Counted from the first letter of the stretch, positions 7,475 through 15,155 are shown. The stretch is 23,072 nt of DNA from JAAXVZ01 sp964392465 (GCA_964392465.1 CAYMPC010000015.1:1-23072); one strand, 5' to 3'. Numbers and translations are program-made. The notes: generated from the sequence alone by a model not told the origin.

Positions 7475-7484
7475 TTTTTTATAC
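7475..7484 (+). promoter_or_regulatory. Box A promoter of the TatD-type gene
   Basis: TTTTTTATAC, centred 26 nt before ATG 7506. It lies inside the apparent upstream extension of the reading frame, which is therefore not translated. Confidence 0.55.
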
Positions 7485-7505
7485 CTCCTTATTTTTTTAT
7501 TTTTT

Positions 7506-8294
7506 ATGAATCTTGTGGATGTACATTGTCATCTTGATGAGCACTTTTATAAAGGCGATATTGATGAAGTAATAGAGAGAGCTAGAAAAAACAAGGTGAA
7601 GGCAATAATATGTGCGGGTATTAACCCAGAGACAAATAGATATGTATTGAAGCTAAAAGAAAAATATCCTGATATAATATTTCCAAGCCTTGGATTATAT
7701 CCACCTGATGCTCTTAAGAAAGAATTAGAAAATTCTCCTGAAAAGATGAATTGTTCTTATGATGTCGATAAAGAACTTGGTTTTATTTATTCCAATAAAA
7801 AAAACATAGCAGCAATAGGAGAGGTTGGCATGGATTTTAAGAATGGAAGTGATTATGAGACACAGGAAAAAACATTTAGAAAGGTTATAGAATTAGCAAT
7901 AAAGATGGATAAAGCATTAGTTATTCATTCTAGAAAAGCAGAAGATAAAGTGATTAGTATACTTGAAGAATATAATTATAAAAAAGTGGTTATGCATTGT
8001 TTTGGTGGAAATAATAAATTAGTAAAGAGGATAAGGGAAAACCAGTGGCTTTTTTCAATTCCTACTTCTATTGTTAGAGACGAGCATTTCCAGAGAATTG
8101 TCAAGGAAACACCACTTCACCAAATATTAACAGAAACAGATTCTCCTTTCTTAAGTCCGTTCAAAGAAAAAAAGAATGAACCCTCTTTTGTTATTGAAAC
8201 AATTAAATTAATTTCAAAACTAAGAAAAACACCTGAAGAAGATGTTGCAAATATAATCTACTTAAATGCAAATAGACTTTTTAATTTTAGTTAA
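7506..8294 (+). CDS. TatD-family metal-dependent hydrolase (DNase)
   Basis: 262 residues of the TatD amidohydrolase/TIM-barrel family, metal-dependent nucleases and deoxyribonuclease-like enzymes of the cytoplasm. Metal ligands are visible in order: V-D-V-H-C-H (His7, His9), G-E-V-G-M-D (Glu106), V-I-H-S-R (His141), V-M-H-C-F (His164) and T-E-T-D-S-P-F (Asp212). The ORF is open 21 codons upstream to 7443, but that part is a hydrophobic stretch encoded by promoter DNA. The box A at 7475-7484 sits 26 nt before ATG 7506, and TatD proteins start just before V-D-x-H-x-H, so 7506 is the start and the mRNA is probably leaderless. The in vivo substrate is unknown for archaeal members. It is convergent with the MFS gene, 14 bases apart. 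Confidence 0.9.
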   Translation: MNLVDVHCHLDEHFYKGDIDEVIERARKNKVKAIICAGINPETNRYVLKLKEKYPDIIFPSLGLYPPDALKKELENSPEKMNCSYDVDKELGFIYSNKKNIAAIGEVGMDFKNGSDYETQEKTFRKVIELAIKMDKALVIHSRKAEDKVISILEEYNYKKVVMHCFGGNNKLVKRIRENQWLFSIPTSIVRDEHFQRIVKETPLHQILTETDSPFLSPFKEKKNEPSFVIETIKLISKLRKTPEEDVANIIYLNANRLFNFS

Positions 8295-8308
8295 CTCTCT
8301 TAATTTTC

Positions 8309-9691
8309 TTATCTTTTTTTATGTGGAATAAACTGCCAAATAGCACCTTCTTTTGGAAGGAAAGAAGTAATTCTCTTTTCTAATGGACTTATTGATTCCA
8401 AGTCTACAAACTTTTCGCTTTTTATTTTTCTTAAAAAGTAAAGTGAAAACATTAATCTCAGAAGAGCAGATAATCCAAAAATAAAATAAAATATGTTACC
8501 AAGGAAATCAGCAGGCAGATGCTTCATTAAATTTCCGCCTATTATTGCTCCAAAAAAGGTAGCAACCCCTATAAAAAAATTAAAGTAAGACAGCATAAGG
8601 AGCCTGTCTTCTCTTTTTGTGGAATCTAAAACAAAATTAGAAGTACTTAAATTATAGGCAGCCCAAACAGCTCCAGAAAAAAGCTCTATTATAAACAGAA
8701 TTACTGATTGCTTGAAAAAAATCCAAAAAATTGGGACAATAGGAACAAGCAAGCCGCTTATCCCAAGCATCCATCTGCTTCCTTTTTGATCAATATTCTT
8801 TCCCCATTTATTAAGCACAATAAAACTGGATATAATGGCGGCTCCATTAATCAAAGAATATGTCAAAAAATCCATATTTAGATACTTCAGCATATATACT
8901 GTAAAAAAAGGAGCAGAAATACCTACTGCAAATTTCATCCAGCTGGAATACATGACAAACTGTCCAAAATTACTTTTTCTTATGTTTAAGCTGAAATGAA
9001 ATAAGGATTCACCTTTCTGAACTTGTTTTAGCTCAGGTTCATAAAATCTATTTTTTATAAAAGCAGAAATAAGTCTTGAGAAAAAGGCGACAAAAAAGAT
9101 TATAGAAAAACCAAAAAAAGGATTAATATTTTTGAAAACAGACAAAACAAATCCTGCTATAAGAGATGAAAAAAGTGAAAGCATTCCGGATACTTGGTTG
9201 ATTCTACTGAAAATAATACCTCTCTTTTCATTTGGGATGATATCTCCAAGTAGACTGTTATAGAAAGGGTTTAATATTGCTCTGCTTATTGATTGAATAA
9301 TTAAAAAATTTAAAAGCAATACATAATTATTGCCCCATAAAAAGGGAAGCAATAAAATAGGGATCCAAAGCAAGGCATCAATAAAAGCTGTAAAAAAAAT
9401 TACTTTTCTCCTGCTTTTTATAATATTAAGTAAATCAGACGCAAATAATTGAAAAAATGAGCCAACTAATCCAGGTGTGGCAGAAATAATAGCAATAAAA
9501 TCATTTGGTGCCTTTAAAGCTATTGCATAAGGAAGAATAAAATTAGAGTTTATTCCTTCTTTAATTGAAGTATAAACAGTATCGAAATAAATGAATTTTT
9601 TTGTTTTTTCTATTTTTATATATTCAGGGACTTCCTTTTTTTCGTCTTTGTTTTTTTTTGGCGTGATTTTTGATGTTTCTTTTATTACCAT
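8309..9691 (-). CDS. Major facilitator superfamily transporter, substrate unknown
   Basis: 460 residues. A charged cytoplasmic N-terminus of about 45 residues (K/E rich) is followed by some 11-12 hydrophobic segments split into two halves by a central cytoplasmic loop (about residues 210-230). The first half has the S-R-R-K-V-I-F-F-T motif between helices 2 and 3, typical of MFS proteins in which a basic loop follows a small-residue helix. The protein would move a solute across the cell membrane; nothing in the sequence names the substrate. A TTATATAAAT box (about 9724-9733) lies upstream and the Shine-Dalgarno is weak (AGGA). It has its own promoter and no obvious operon partner. Confidence 0.85.
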   Translation of the reverse strand: MVIKETSKITPKKNKDEKKEVPEYIKIEKTKKFIYFDTVYTSIKEGINSNFILPYAIALKAPNDFIAIISATPGLVGSFFQLFASDLLNIIKSRRKVIFFTAFIDALLWIPILLLPFLWGNNYVLLLNFLIIQSISRAILNPFYNSLLGDIIPNEKRGIIFSRINQVSGMLSLFSSLIAGFVLSVFKNINPFFGFSIIFFVAFFSRLISAFIKNRFYEPELKQVQKGESLFHFSLNIRKSNFGQFVMYSSWMKFAVGISAPFFTVYMLKYLNMDFLTYSLINGAAIISSFIVLNKWGKNIDQKGSRWMLGISGLLVPIVPIFWIFFKQSVILFIIELFSGAVWAAYNLSTSNFVLDSTKREDRLLMLSYFNFFIGVATFFGAIIGGNLMKHLPADFLGNIFYFIFGLSALLRLMFSLYFLRKIKSEKFVDLESISPLEKRITSFLPKEGAIWQFIPHKKR

Positions 9692-9838
9692 AATCTATTC
9701 CTGTTTATTACATTAAAAAAAGGATTTATATAATTTGTTGTTTGATTTTCGAAAATTATAAAAAGAAATTTTGATTATTTATAATATTAAATAAAATTTA
9801 ATTAAAAACTCTAATCAAAAAATAAAAAGGTAATTAAA

Positions 9839-10309
9839 ATGCAGACAAAATCAATTGATACACCACTTTCTGAAATAAATTTAAGGAGATATGAAAAACC
9901 CTATAATTTGAGCAAGAGAGAGCTAGTCAGAAAACTTTGCTTGAGTGTTGGCTTGTTAAATCCAGGAGATTCAAGAGATGTGATTGTAGATGTTCTTTAT
10001 GTTTTGCTTGAGGCTAGAAAAGAAAATAAAAAACTTTCATCAGAGGAAATTAGAGAAGAGGTACTTGAGTTAAGGAAATCAGAAAAATTAGATGAGAATG
10101 GTACAGCAGCATCAAATATAAGAAGGCAGATAAGAAGATTGAGAGAGACTTTGCTTGTTGAAAAAATAAAAAATGATTATAGGATAACAGAGTTCAGTGA
10201 ATTAGGTTTAATTTTTAACGAAAAGGTTGAAAAATTTATGATTCCCAGCATAATAGAAAGAATAAAAGAATATCTTAATGCAGTTGATACTTCTTTTCAA
10301 AAACAATAG
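9839..10309 (+). CDS. Predicted winged-helix DNA-binding protein
   Basis: 156 residues, mostly helical and charged. Residues about 24-60 (ending L-L-N-P-G-D-S-R-D-V-I-V-D-V-L) and 62-123 look like a winged helix: a helix, a helix-turn-helix with N-I-R-R-Q-I-R-R-L-R as the candidate recognition helix, then two short strands (L-V-E-K-I-K-N-D-Y-R-I-T). The phrase P-G-D-S-R-D-V is one I associate with a conserved archaeal family of this kind, but I cannot name it with confidence. A weak AGGTAA lies upstream of the ATG. It is followed after 12 bases by an RNase HIII-like gene, probably in one operon, hinting at a nucleic-acid role. Confidence 0.65.
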   Translation: MQTKSIDTPLSEINLRRYEKPYNLSKRELVRKLCLSVGLLNPGDSRDVIVDVLYVLLEARKENKKLSSEEIREEVLELRKSEKLDENGTAASNIRRQIRRLRETLLVEKIKNDYRITEFSELGLIFNEKVEKFMIPSIIERIKEYLNAVDTSFQKQ

Positions 10310-10321
10310 GCGTGAGAAAAA

Positions 10322-11149
10322 ATGGTATGTTTTGATAATATAAAAGAAGAAAATTTGAAAAAACTGAACAAATATGGGTTTGAAAAGATAAAAATAAAAT
10401 CCAAGAATGAAAAAGCCAGATTTATAGGAAAAACAACCTTAGTTTTATATAAGACAGGAAAACTTCTTGTTCAGGGAAAAAAAGAGTCTGTTGAAGAAGT
10501 GGAAAAATTAATTGAATTCTTAGGAATTGCAGAAAATAAAAAAGGATTTTCAGGAATTGCTATAGGCAGCGATGAAAGCTTGAAAGGAGATACATTTGGA
10601 GGTATTGTGGTTGCAGGATTTAAAGCGAATGATGAGATCAGATGTGTTTTGAAAGATATTGGAGTAAAAGATTCAAAAAAACTTTTCAATCCGGATATAG
10701 CAAAAATAGCTCAAGAAATAATTGAAAAATACCCTAATAATTATCACATCGAAAATATCTTTCCGAAAGAATATAATAAGATGAATATTAGATCTTCTGT
10801 GACAGAAATTCTTAATGTGCTGCATACAAGATGCTATGCTAAATTAGCAAAAGGAAAAGATAAAAATATAATTCATATTGTAGATTTATATCCCAATTGT
10901 TCTGTTGGCAATATTAGGCAGACAGGAGCAGAATCAAAATATTTAGAAGTTGCTGCAGCATCTGTTTTGGCAAGATATGGAGCATTGGCTCAGATAAGAG
11001 AACTAGAATCAAAATCAGGTTTTTTTATTCCGATGGGAAGCACACATGTAGAATCTGCTTTGCTTGAAATAAAGAAAAAATCTCTAAACCCAGAAGATTT
11101 TGTGAAGTTGAAATTTTCTAATGTTGTGAAGTTCTTTGAATCGTTTTGA
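10322..11149 (+). CDS. rnhC: Ribonuclease HIII-like protein
   Basis: Ribonucleases of this family cut the RNA strand of RNA-DNA hybrids in the cytoplasm. The 275 residues fit the HIII layout: an N-terminal TBP-like substrate-binding region (about 1-75, with L-V-L-Y-K-T-G-K-L-L-V-Q-G), then the RNase H fold. Visible motifs are I-G-S-D-E (Asp84, Glu85) followed by K-G-D-T-F-G-G, where HIII enzymes have G-T-G-D-x-F-G; V-K-D-S-K-K-L (Asp117); I-V-D-L-Y-P (Asp188); and A-E-S-K-Y-L-E-V-A-A-A-S-V-L-A-R (204-218). RNase HIII is mainly bacterial and uncommon in archaea, which usually rely on HII; the N-terminal TBP-like part argues for HIII. The start follows GGCGTGAG. The gene overlaps the convergent membrane-protein gene by 32 bases. 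Confidence 0.8.
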   Translation: MVCFDNIKEENLKKLNKYGFEKIKIKSKNEKARFIGKTTLVLYKTGKLLVQGKKESVEEVEKLIEFLGIAENKKGFSGIAIGSDESLKGDTFGGIVVAGFKANDEIRCVLKDIGVKDSKKLFNPDIAKIAQEIIEKYPNNYHIENIFPKEYNKMNIRSSVTEILNVLHTRCYAKLAKGKDKNIIHIVDLYPNCSVGNIRQTGAESKYLEVAAASVLARYGALAQIRELESKSGFFIPMGSTHVESALLEIKKKSLNPEDFVKLKFSNVVKFFESF

Positions 11150-11591
11150 AAAGGACTTCCTTTATATAATATGTTAAACCCACAAGAAGCAGGATTATTC
11201 CTAAAATACTAGAGGAGATAGACATTATCCGCATTATACCTGTTTCATCTTTTAAATAAAATAGCAGACTAAATCCTATTATTATAAATACTATCCCTGA
11301 AATAAGGTAAGGAGTAAAATGAGTATTGACAAAATTTTTTACAGTTTCTTCCTCTTCATAGGGTTTTCTATTTTTGAAATTCCAGACAAATAGCATGATT
11401 ATTCCTATTATTGTTGTTATTACTCCTAAAAATAAGAACAAAACAAAATAAGAGTCAAGAATAGATAGAAACATATGTAATTTATTAAGGAAAATCATGA
11501 CAAAAACAAGAAAACCAAAAAATAATACAAAAATGGATTTATACATGAGTATATCTTCAGCATTCATTCTAAAATTCATCTGGAAGCTCAT
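11118..11591 (-). CDS. Small integral membrane protein, four helices
   Basis: 157 residues with four hydrophobic segments (about 17-36, 47-71, 94-112, 122-143) linked by short loops, including an acidic K-P-Y-E-E-E-E loop in the middle. No family recognised. The ATG at 11591 sits about 26 nt from a box A (11613-11622) and has no Shine-Dalgarno, so it is probably leaderless. Its 3' end overlaps the end of the RNase HIII-like gene on the other strand by 32 bases, so the last residues are constrained by both frames. Confidence 0.6.
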   Translation of the reverse strand: MSFQMNFRMNAEDILMYKSIFVLFFGFLVFVMIFLNKLHMFLSILDSYFVLFLFLGVITTIIGIIMLFVWNFKNRKPYEEEETVKNFVNTHFTPYLISGIVFIIIGFSLLFYLKDETGIMRIMSISSSILGIILLLVGLTYYIKEVLFKTIQRTSQH

Positions 11592-11612
11592 ATTAATTAT
11601 ATTTTAAGAGGA

Positions 11613-11622
11613 GTTTATATAT
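11613..11622 (-). promoter_or_regulatory. Box A promoter of the small membrane protein gene
   Basis: ATATATAAAC on the minus strand, centred about 26 nt before ATG 11591. Confidence 0.5.
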
Positions 11623-11670
11623 TTTTTTCTGATTTTAGGATATATAAGGGTTATACTTCTTCAGAAAATC

Positions 11671-11680
11671 TTTATAAATA
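11671..11680 (+). promoter_or_regulatory. Box A promoter of the aIF1A gene
   Basis: TTTATAAATA is a near-perfect archaeal TATA box, predicting a start near 11701, 3 nt before the ATG at 11704, for an essentially leaderless message. Confidence 0.6.
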
Positions 11681-11703
11681 GAGTCGGATTTCAATTGTTA
11701 AAT

Positions 11704-12051
11704 ATGAGTAAAAAAGAAAAAGAAGCACAGGAAAGATTAACTGCAGAGCAGGAAGAGCTTAGAAGAATAAAGATGCCCAGGCAGAATCAAGTTATAGGTG
11801 TTCTTGACAGGAGATTAGGTGGATCAAGATGCTATGTAAGATGTCTTGACGGAAAAACAAGGAACTGCAGGATTCCTGGAAGATTAAAAAGAAGTCTTTG
11901 GGTTAGAGAAGGAGACGTAATTCTAGTTGAGCCATGGGAATTAGATAAAGATGATAAAGGAGATATAATATTTAAATATACGAAAAGCCAAGTACAATTA
12001 CTCCAGAGAAGAGGAGCATTGAAGAGCCTTGATGAATTCAGCGCTTTCTAA
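11704..12051 (+). CDS. eif1A: Translation initiation factor aIF1A
   Basis: 115 residues, the usual length for archaeal aIF1A (eIF1A/IF1 family). It binds the small ribosomal subunit A-site region and helps start-codon selection. An N-terminal basic/acidic helix (about 1-25) precedes the OB fold, with Q-V-I-G-V-L-D-R-R-L-G-G, V-R-C-L-D-G-K-T-R-N-C-R-I-P-G and W-V-R-E-G-D-V-I-L-V as recognisable strands, and a C-terminal tail ending near S-L-D-E-F-S. A TTG three codons upstream (11695) is in frame, but the box A at 11671-11680 places the transcript start at about 11701, so ATG 11704 is the start. No Shine-Dalgarno. It stands between two unrelated genes with its own promoter. Confidence 0.92.
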   Translation: MSKKEKEAQERLTAEQEELRRIKMPRQNQVIGVLDRRLGGSRCYVRCLDGKTRNCRIPGRLKRSLWVREGDVILVEPWELDKDDKGDIIFKYTKSQVQLLQRRGALKSLDEFSAF

Positions 12052-12129
12052 TTATGCGTTCTAATTATTTGTTTGAGTTAATTTATCTTTAATTTTTTCT
12101 TATGTTGTTTTAGAAAAGTTTAAAAAGTA

Positions 12130-12139
12130 TTAATATATA
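12130..12139 (+). promoter_or_regulatory. Box A promoter of the pilin-like cluster
   Basis: TTAATATATA lies about 30 nt before a likely start site near 12160. AGGTGA (12171-12176) then serves as Shine-Dalgarno for ATG 12181. Confidence 0.5.
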
Positions 12140-12180
12140 GGAAAAGACTATAATTAATAATATTCAATAGAGGTGAAAAA

Positions 12181-12768
12181 ATGTTTTGGAGAAAAAAGGG
12201 TTCTTTGGAGCTTTCTGTCAATGCAATTGTGGTTATTGTTATAGCAATTACAATGTTGGGATTGGGATTAGGATTTTTGAGAGGGATTTTTAGTAACAGC
12301 CTTGGAAAGGTTGAAGATCAATTAAGAGGAATTGAGCAGCAAACAATAGATTCTTTAAAATTGGATTGTGAAGATGGGCTTTGTCTTCAATCTACAAATA
12401 TAGAGGTTGAAAAAAATAAAGAATTTCACCTTTGGCTAGTAGCTTATAATAACTTTGATTGTGATATAACAAATCTTAAAGTTAAAATTGGAACATTTGA
12501 CTGGGGAAGTGTCAAATTTGGGACAGCAGATTGTCAATTTATCCCAACCGAGGATCCAGCTAAACAACCAAAGTGCGAGGATATAAGTATCCAGATTGCA
12601 CCAAGTCCTAACCTAGATCAAAAACAAAAACAAGAAATGCTTATTATGATTAAACCAAAATCAACAGTTAAACCAACAATTTACACCTATCCTATTGTTC
12701 TTACAGGTAGTTGTGGTAGCAATAGCATAAGTGAGAAAAAGGTATTAACCTTAAATGTTCAAGGATAG
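12181..12768 (+). CDS. Pilin-like secreted protein with class III signal
   Basis: 195 residues. The N-terminus reads R-K-K-G-S-L-E-L-S followed by about 20 hydrophobic residues (A-I-V-V-I-V-I-A-I-T-M-L-G-L-G-L-G-F-L). This is the archaeal type IV pilin/archaellin pattern, processed by a PibD/FlaK-type peptidase after the G (residue 7), leaving the hydrophobic helix at the new N-terminus. The remainder is a soluble domain with beta-strand character and about seven Cys, possibly disulfide-linked outside the cell. AGGTGA precedes the ATG. The next gene starts 10 bases downstream, with its GGTGA overlapping this stop. The K-K-G-S-L-x-L-S signal is common in DPANN genomes. Whether it forms a filament or is simply a membrane-anchored surface protein cannot be told. 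Confidence 0.72.
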   Translation: MFWRKKGSLELSVNAIVVIVIAITMLGLGLGFLRGIFSNSLGKVEDQLRGIEQQTIDSLKLDCEDGLCLQSTNIEVEKNKEFHLWLVAYNNFDCDITNLKVKIGTFDWGSVKFGTADCQFIPTEDPAKQPKCEDISIQIAPSPNLDQKQKQEMLIMIKPKSTVKPTIYTYPIVLTGSCGSNSISEKKVLTLNVQG

Positions 12769-12778
12769 GTGATAAAAA

Positions 12779-13003
12779 ATGAAAAAACGCCTTACACAAT
12801 CAGAAGAATTTGAAATATTGAAGTTAGTGCTTGACAAATTTTTATGGATGGGCTTTGGTATCTTGGCATATGGATTTTATGTTCTTATGACAGGACAGAC
12901 AGAAGCATTAATAAAAGGAGTTTCTTTTTTATTTGCGGGCGCCATAATATTGATGATATTCATGTTCCTGCTTATTAAGGAATATGAGATTACAAGAAAA
13001 TAA
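12779..13003 (+). CDS. Small two-helix membrane protein
   Basis: 74 residues. Charged N-terminus (about 1-20), two hydrophobic segments (about 22-38 and 47-66) and a charged C-terminal tail. It starts 10 bases after the pilin-like gene, with the GGTGA Shine-Dalgarno sharing bases with that gene's stop. It lies between two pilin-like genes and is probably co-expressed with them, perhaps as an accessory of the surface structure. No family recognised. Confidence 0.62.
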   Translation: MKKRLTQSEEFEILKLVLDKFLWMGFGILAYGFYVLMTGQTEALIKGVSFLFAGAIILMIFMFLLIKEYEITRK

Positions 13004-13023
13004 TTTTTTTATTTTTTATTAAA

Positions 13024-13608
13024 ATGAAATCAAAAAAAGCAGCTTTAGAATTATCGATGAACTTTATAGTCGGTATGATTTTTGGAATAGTACTATTTAG
13101 CTTAGGTCTTGTCTTTGTCTATAGAATTGTAGCAGATACTGATAAAATTATAGATTGGGGATTGCCTAGCACTTTTGATGTTTTGGTTAAAGATTGTGTT
13201 AACAACAATCATAAAGTGTGTATTCCGATAAAGAAAGCAGAATTAAGAACAAGAGAACATACTACTTTTGGAGTGATTATAAATAATAATTATGGCCAAG
13301 AAAAAGATTTTAAGATTTTTGTAAAATTTGCAACAGGAATGCTGGAAGATGGAACAACAGTCTCAAGTTCAAGTATAGATTTATCAAAGTGGACATTTAC
13401 TGATTTTAAGGTTGAAAAAATAGAAAATAATAATTATGAAATAGTAAATGTGCCTTTTTTAGTTCCAAAAGGTACAAAAGCAGGAGAGTATGTGTTTAAT
13501 ATTAATGTATGTTTTAATGCAATTGATAATCAGCAGCCAAGCAAATGCAGTTCTCCATATAATTCTTTATATGACACGACAGAGCAGATTACAATTACGG
13601 TTATATAA
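13024..13608 (+). CDS. Second pilin-like secreted protein
   Basis: 194 residues. The start K-S-K-K-A-A-L-E-L-S followed by a hydrophobic helix (about 12-36) has the same design as the first protein of this cluster, including the L-E-L-S after the presumed cleavage site (K-K-A|A-L-E-L-S, cut after residue 6). The rest is a soluble, beta-rich domain with four Cys (D-C-V...V-C-I near the N-terminal part, C-F-N and K-C-S near the end), consistent with extracellular disulfides. It follows the two-helix gene by 20 bases. No Shine-Dalgarno is visible, so it may be read through from upstream or use its own promoter. It ends 2 bases from the convergent tpiA. Role inferred only from the signal. Confidence 0.7.
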   Translation: MKSKKAALELSMNFIVGMIFGIVLFSLGLVFVYRIVADTDKIIDWGLPSTFDVLVKDCVNNNHKVCIPIKKAELRTREHTTFGVIINNNYGQEKDFKIFVKFATGMLEDGTTVSSSSIDLSKWTFTDFKVEKIENNNYEIVNVPFLVPKGTKAGEYVFNINVCFNAIDNQQPSKCSSPYNSLYDTTEQITITVI

Positions 13609-13610
13609 AA

Positions 13611-14360
13611 TTAAGCTAATTTTATTATTTTTGCTAATTTTTTTGGATCCAGACTTGAGCCGCCTGGCAGACAGCCATCTACATTAGGCATTTTTAATAT
13701 AGAATATGCGTTTTCTGGAGTAACGCTTCCTCCATATATTATCCTTGTTGTTTCACTTGTTTTTTTATTGAATTTTTTAGAAATCGAAGTTCTAATAAAT
13801 TTATGGACTTCTTCAGCTTGTAAAGGTGTTGCATTTTTTCCAGTGCCTATTGCCCATACAGGTTCATATGCTATAACAATATTTTTTATTTGATTTGGAG
13901 TTATTCCATTTAACCCTAAATAAAACTGTTTTTCAATTACTTCTTTTGTCCTTTTTGTTTCTCTTTCTTTTATTGTTTCACCTAAGCAAAAAATAACTTT
14001 TAATTTTTTATTAAGGCCTGCTTTTATTTTTTTATTGATTATTTCATCTGTCTCATTGAAATATTTTCTTCTTTCAGAATGACCAATTATAACATAATCA
14101 GCATATTCTTTAATCATTTTTGGGCTTATTTCTCCTGTATAAGCTCCTTCTTCTTCATAGAATACATTTTGCGCTGCTAATTTTATATTAGATTTTTTTG
14201 TTTTTTCTTTTAATAAGTTAAGTAGAGTAAAAGGCACAGCAAGCACAATTTCACATTTATTCACACTTCTTACTGAAGGAATAAACACTTTTAAATAACC
14301 TAAAGCCTCTTTGCTTGTTTTATGCATTTTCCAGTTTCCACAAAAGAATTTTTTTCTCAT
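13611..14360 (-). CDS. tpiA: Triosephosphate isomerase, bacterial-type
   Basis: Interconverts dihydroxyacetone phosphate and glyceraldehyde-3-phosphate in glycolysis/gluconeogenesis. 249 residues, the length of bacterial and eukaryotic enzymes; typical archaeal ones are about 225. Catalytic Lys11 (C-G-N-W-K-M), His94 (I-I-G-H-S-E-R-R) and Glu166 (A-Y-E-P-V-W-A-I-G-T-G-K, with loop 6 intact) are present, as are the phosphate-binding Y-G-G-S-V (209-213) and G-G-S-S-L (233-237). In C-L-P-G-G-S a Pro replaces the usual Val or Ile. The ATG overlaps the lgt stop as ATGA, so the two genes are translationally coupled. It is probably acquired from bacteria, together with or separately from its neighbour. 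Confidence 0.93.
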   Translation of the reverse strand: MRKKFFCGNWKMHKTSKEALGYLKVFIPSVRSVNKCEIVLAVPFTLLNLLKEKTKKSNIKLAAQNVFYEEEGAYTGEISPKMIKEYADYVIIGHSERRKYFNETDEIINKKIKAGLNKKLKVIFCLGETIKERETKRTKEVIEKQFYLGLNGITPNQIKNIVIAYEPVWAIGTGKNATPLQAEEVHKFIRTSISKKFNKKTSETTRIIYGGSVTPENAYSILKMPNVDGCLPGGSSLDPKKLAKIIKLA

Positions 14361-15124
14361 TTTTTCACCTTTAATGATTTAATTAAAAAATAAATACCAA
14401 TTATAATGGAAAAGATACTTATTATCTGTGTATGAGCTAAACCAAATAAATAAGCACTTTGCGTTTCCCTGAAAAAATCAGTAATGAAACGTGCAATTCC
14501 ATAACCTATAAAAAAAGAAGAAAATAATATTCCTTTTTCGTTTTGCCATTTAATATAGATTAAGATTAATAAAAAAAATAAAACAAACATTGAAATTGCT
14601 TCATATATTTGAACAGGATGCCTGCATAAACTATCTATCCTTTGAAAAACAACACACCAAGAAACACTGGCTGGAAAACCAAGGTGTTCTCCATTGATAT
14701 AATTTGCTATCCTTCCAAATCCGATGATTAAAGGAAGAAATAAGCTTAAATAATCAAATACTCTTATTATATCTATTTTATTTTTTTTGCAGTATAAATA
14801 TATAAAGAGTATAGCGCCAATCAATCCACCATACCATCCTAAGCCACCTTTCCAAATTTCAAATATCCCTATTAGGTTGTTTTCGTAAAGATAAAAATCA
14901 CTTATAACATGGAATAATCTTGCGCCAATTAATGCCCATATCATTGAGTAAGTAACCAAATCAATTGCTTTATCTTTATCTAGATTTTTTATCTTCTTTT
15001 CCTTTGCTTTTCTTGATAAAAACAAAGCTACTAAAATAAAACCAAGAGCATAGACAAGCCCATAGAATCTTATTGAGAAAGGACCTATTGCAATTAGATT
15101 AGGGTTAATGTTCTGTATAAACAT
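14357..15124 (-). CDS. lgt: Prolipoprotein diacylglyceryl transferase homologue
   Basis: In bacteria, Lgt attaches diacylglycerol to the lipobox cysteine of lipoprotein precursors at the membrane. 255 residues with about seven hydrophobic segments. Recognisable family motifs are I-R-F-Y-G-L (18-23), G-A-R-L (67-70), K-G-G-L-G-W-Y-G-G (92-100), G-R-I-A-N-Y-I-N-G-E (137-146), H-P-V-Q-I-Y-E (169-175) and A-R-F-I-T-D-F-F-R-E (211-220). The bacterial F-H-G-G motif, whose His is conserved, is W-Y-G-G here, so that His is replaced by Tyr98. The R-x-x-N and Arg212 positions are kept. Lgt is unusual in archaea. The start at 15124 is placed by a box A (15147-15155) about 27 nt upstream. The stop overlaps tpiA (ATGA). 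Confidence 0.88.
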   Translation of the reverse strand: MFIQNINPNLIAIGPFSIRFYGLVYALGFILVALFLSRKAKEKKIKNLDKDKAIDLVTYSMIWALIGARLFHVISDFYLYENNLIGIFEIWKGGLGWYGGLIGAILFIYLYCKKNKIDIIRVFDYLSLFLPLIIGFGRIANYINGEHLGFPASVSWCVVFQRIDSLCRHPVQIYEAISMFVLFFLLILIYIKWQNEKGILFSSFFIGYGIARFITDFFRETQSAYLFGLAHTQIISIFSIIIGIYFLIKSLKVKK

Positions 15125-15146
15125 GTATAGTTTAAAACTAATTTGG

Positions 15147-15155
15147 TATTTATAT
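15147..15155 (-). promoter_or_regulatory. Box A promoter of lgt-tpiA
   Basis: ATATAAATA on the minus strand, about 27 nt before ATG 15124. Between them lies a near-palindrome, TAGTTT-A-AAACTA (15127-15139). Confidence 0.5.

Noticed and set aside
7443..7505. 21-residue hydrophobic N-terminal extension of TatD
   Set aside because: It contains the box A promoter and is absent from the family; the start is ATG 7506.
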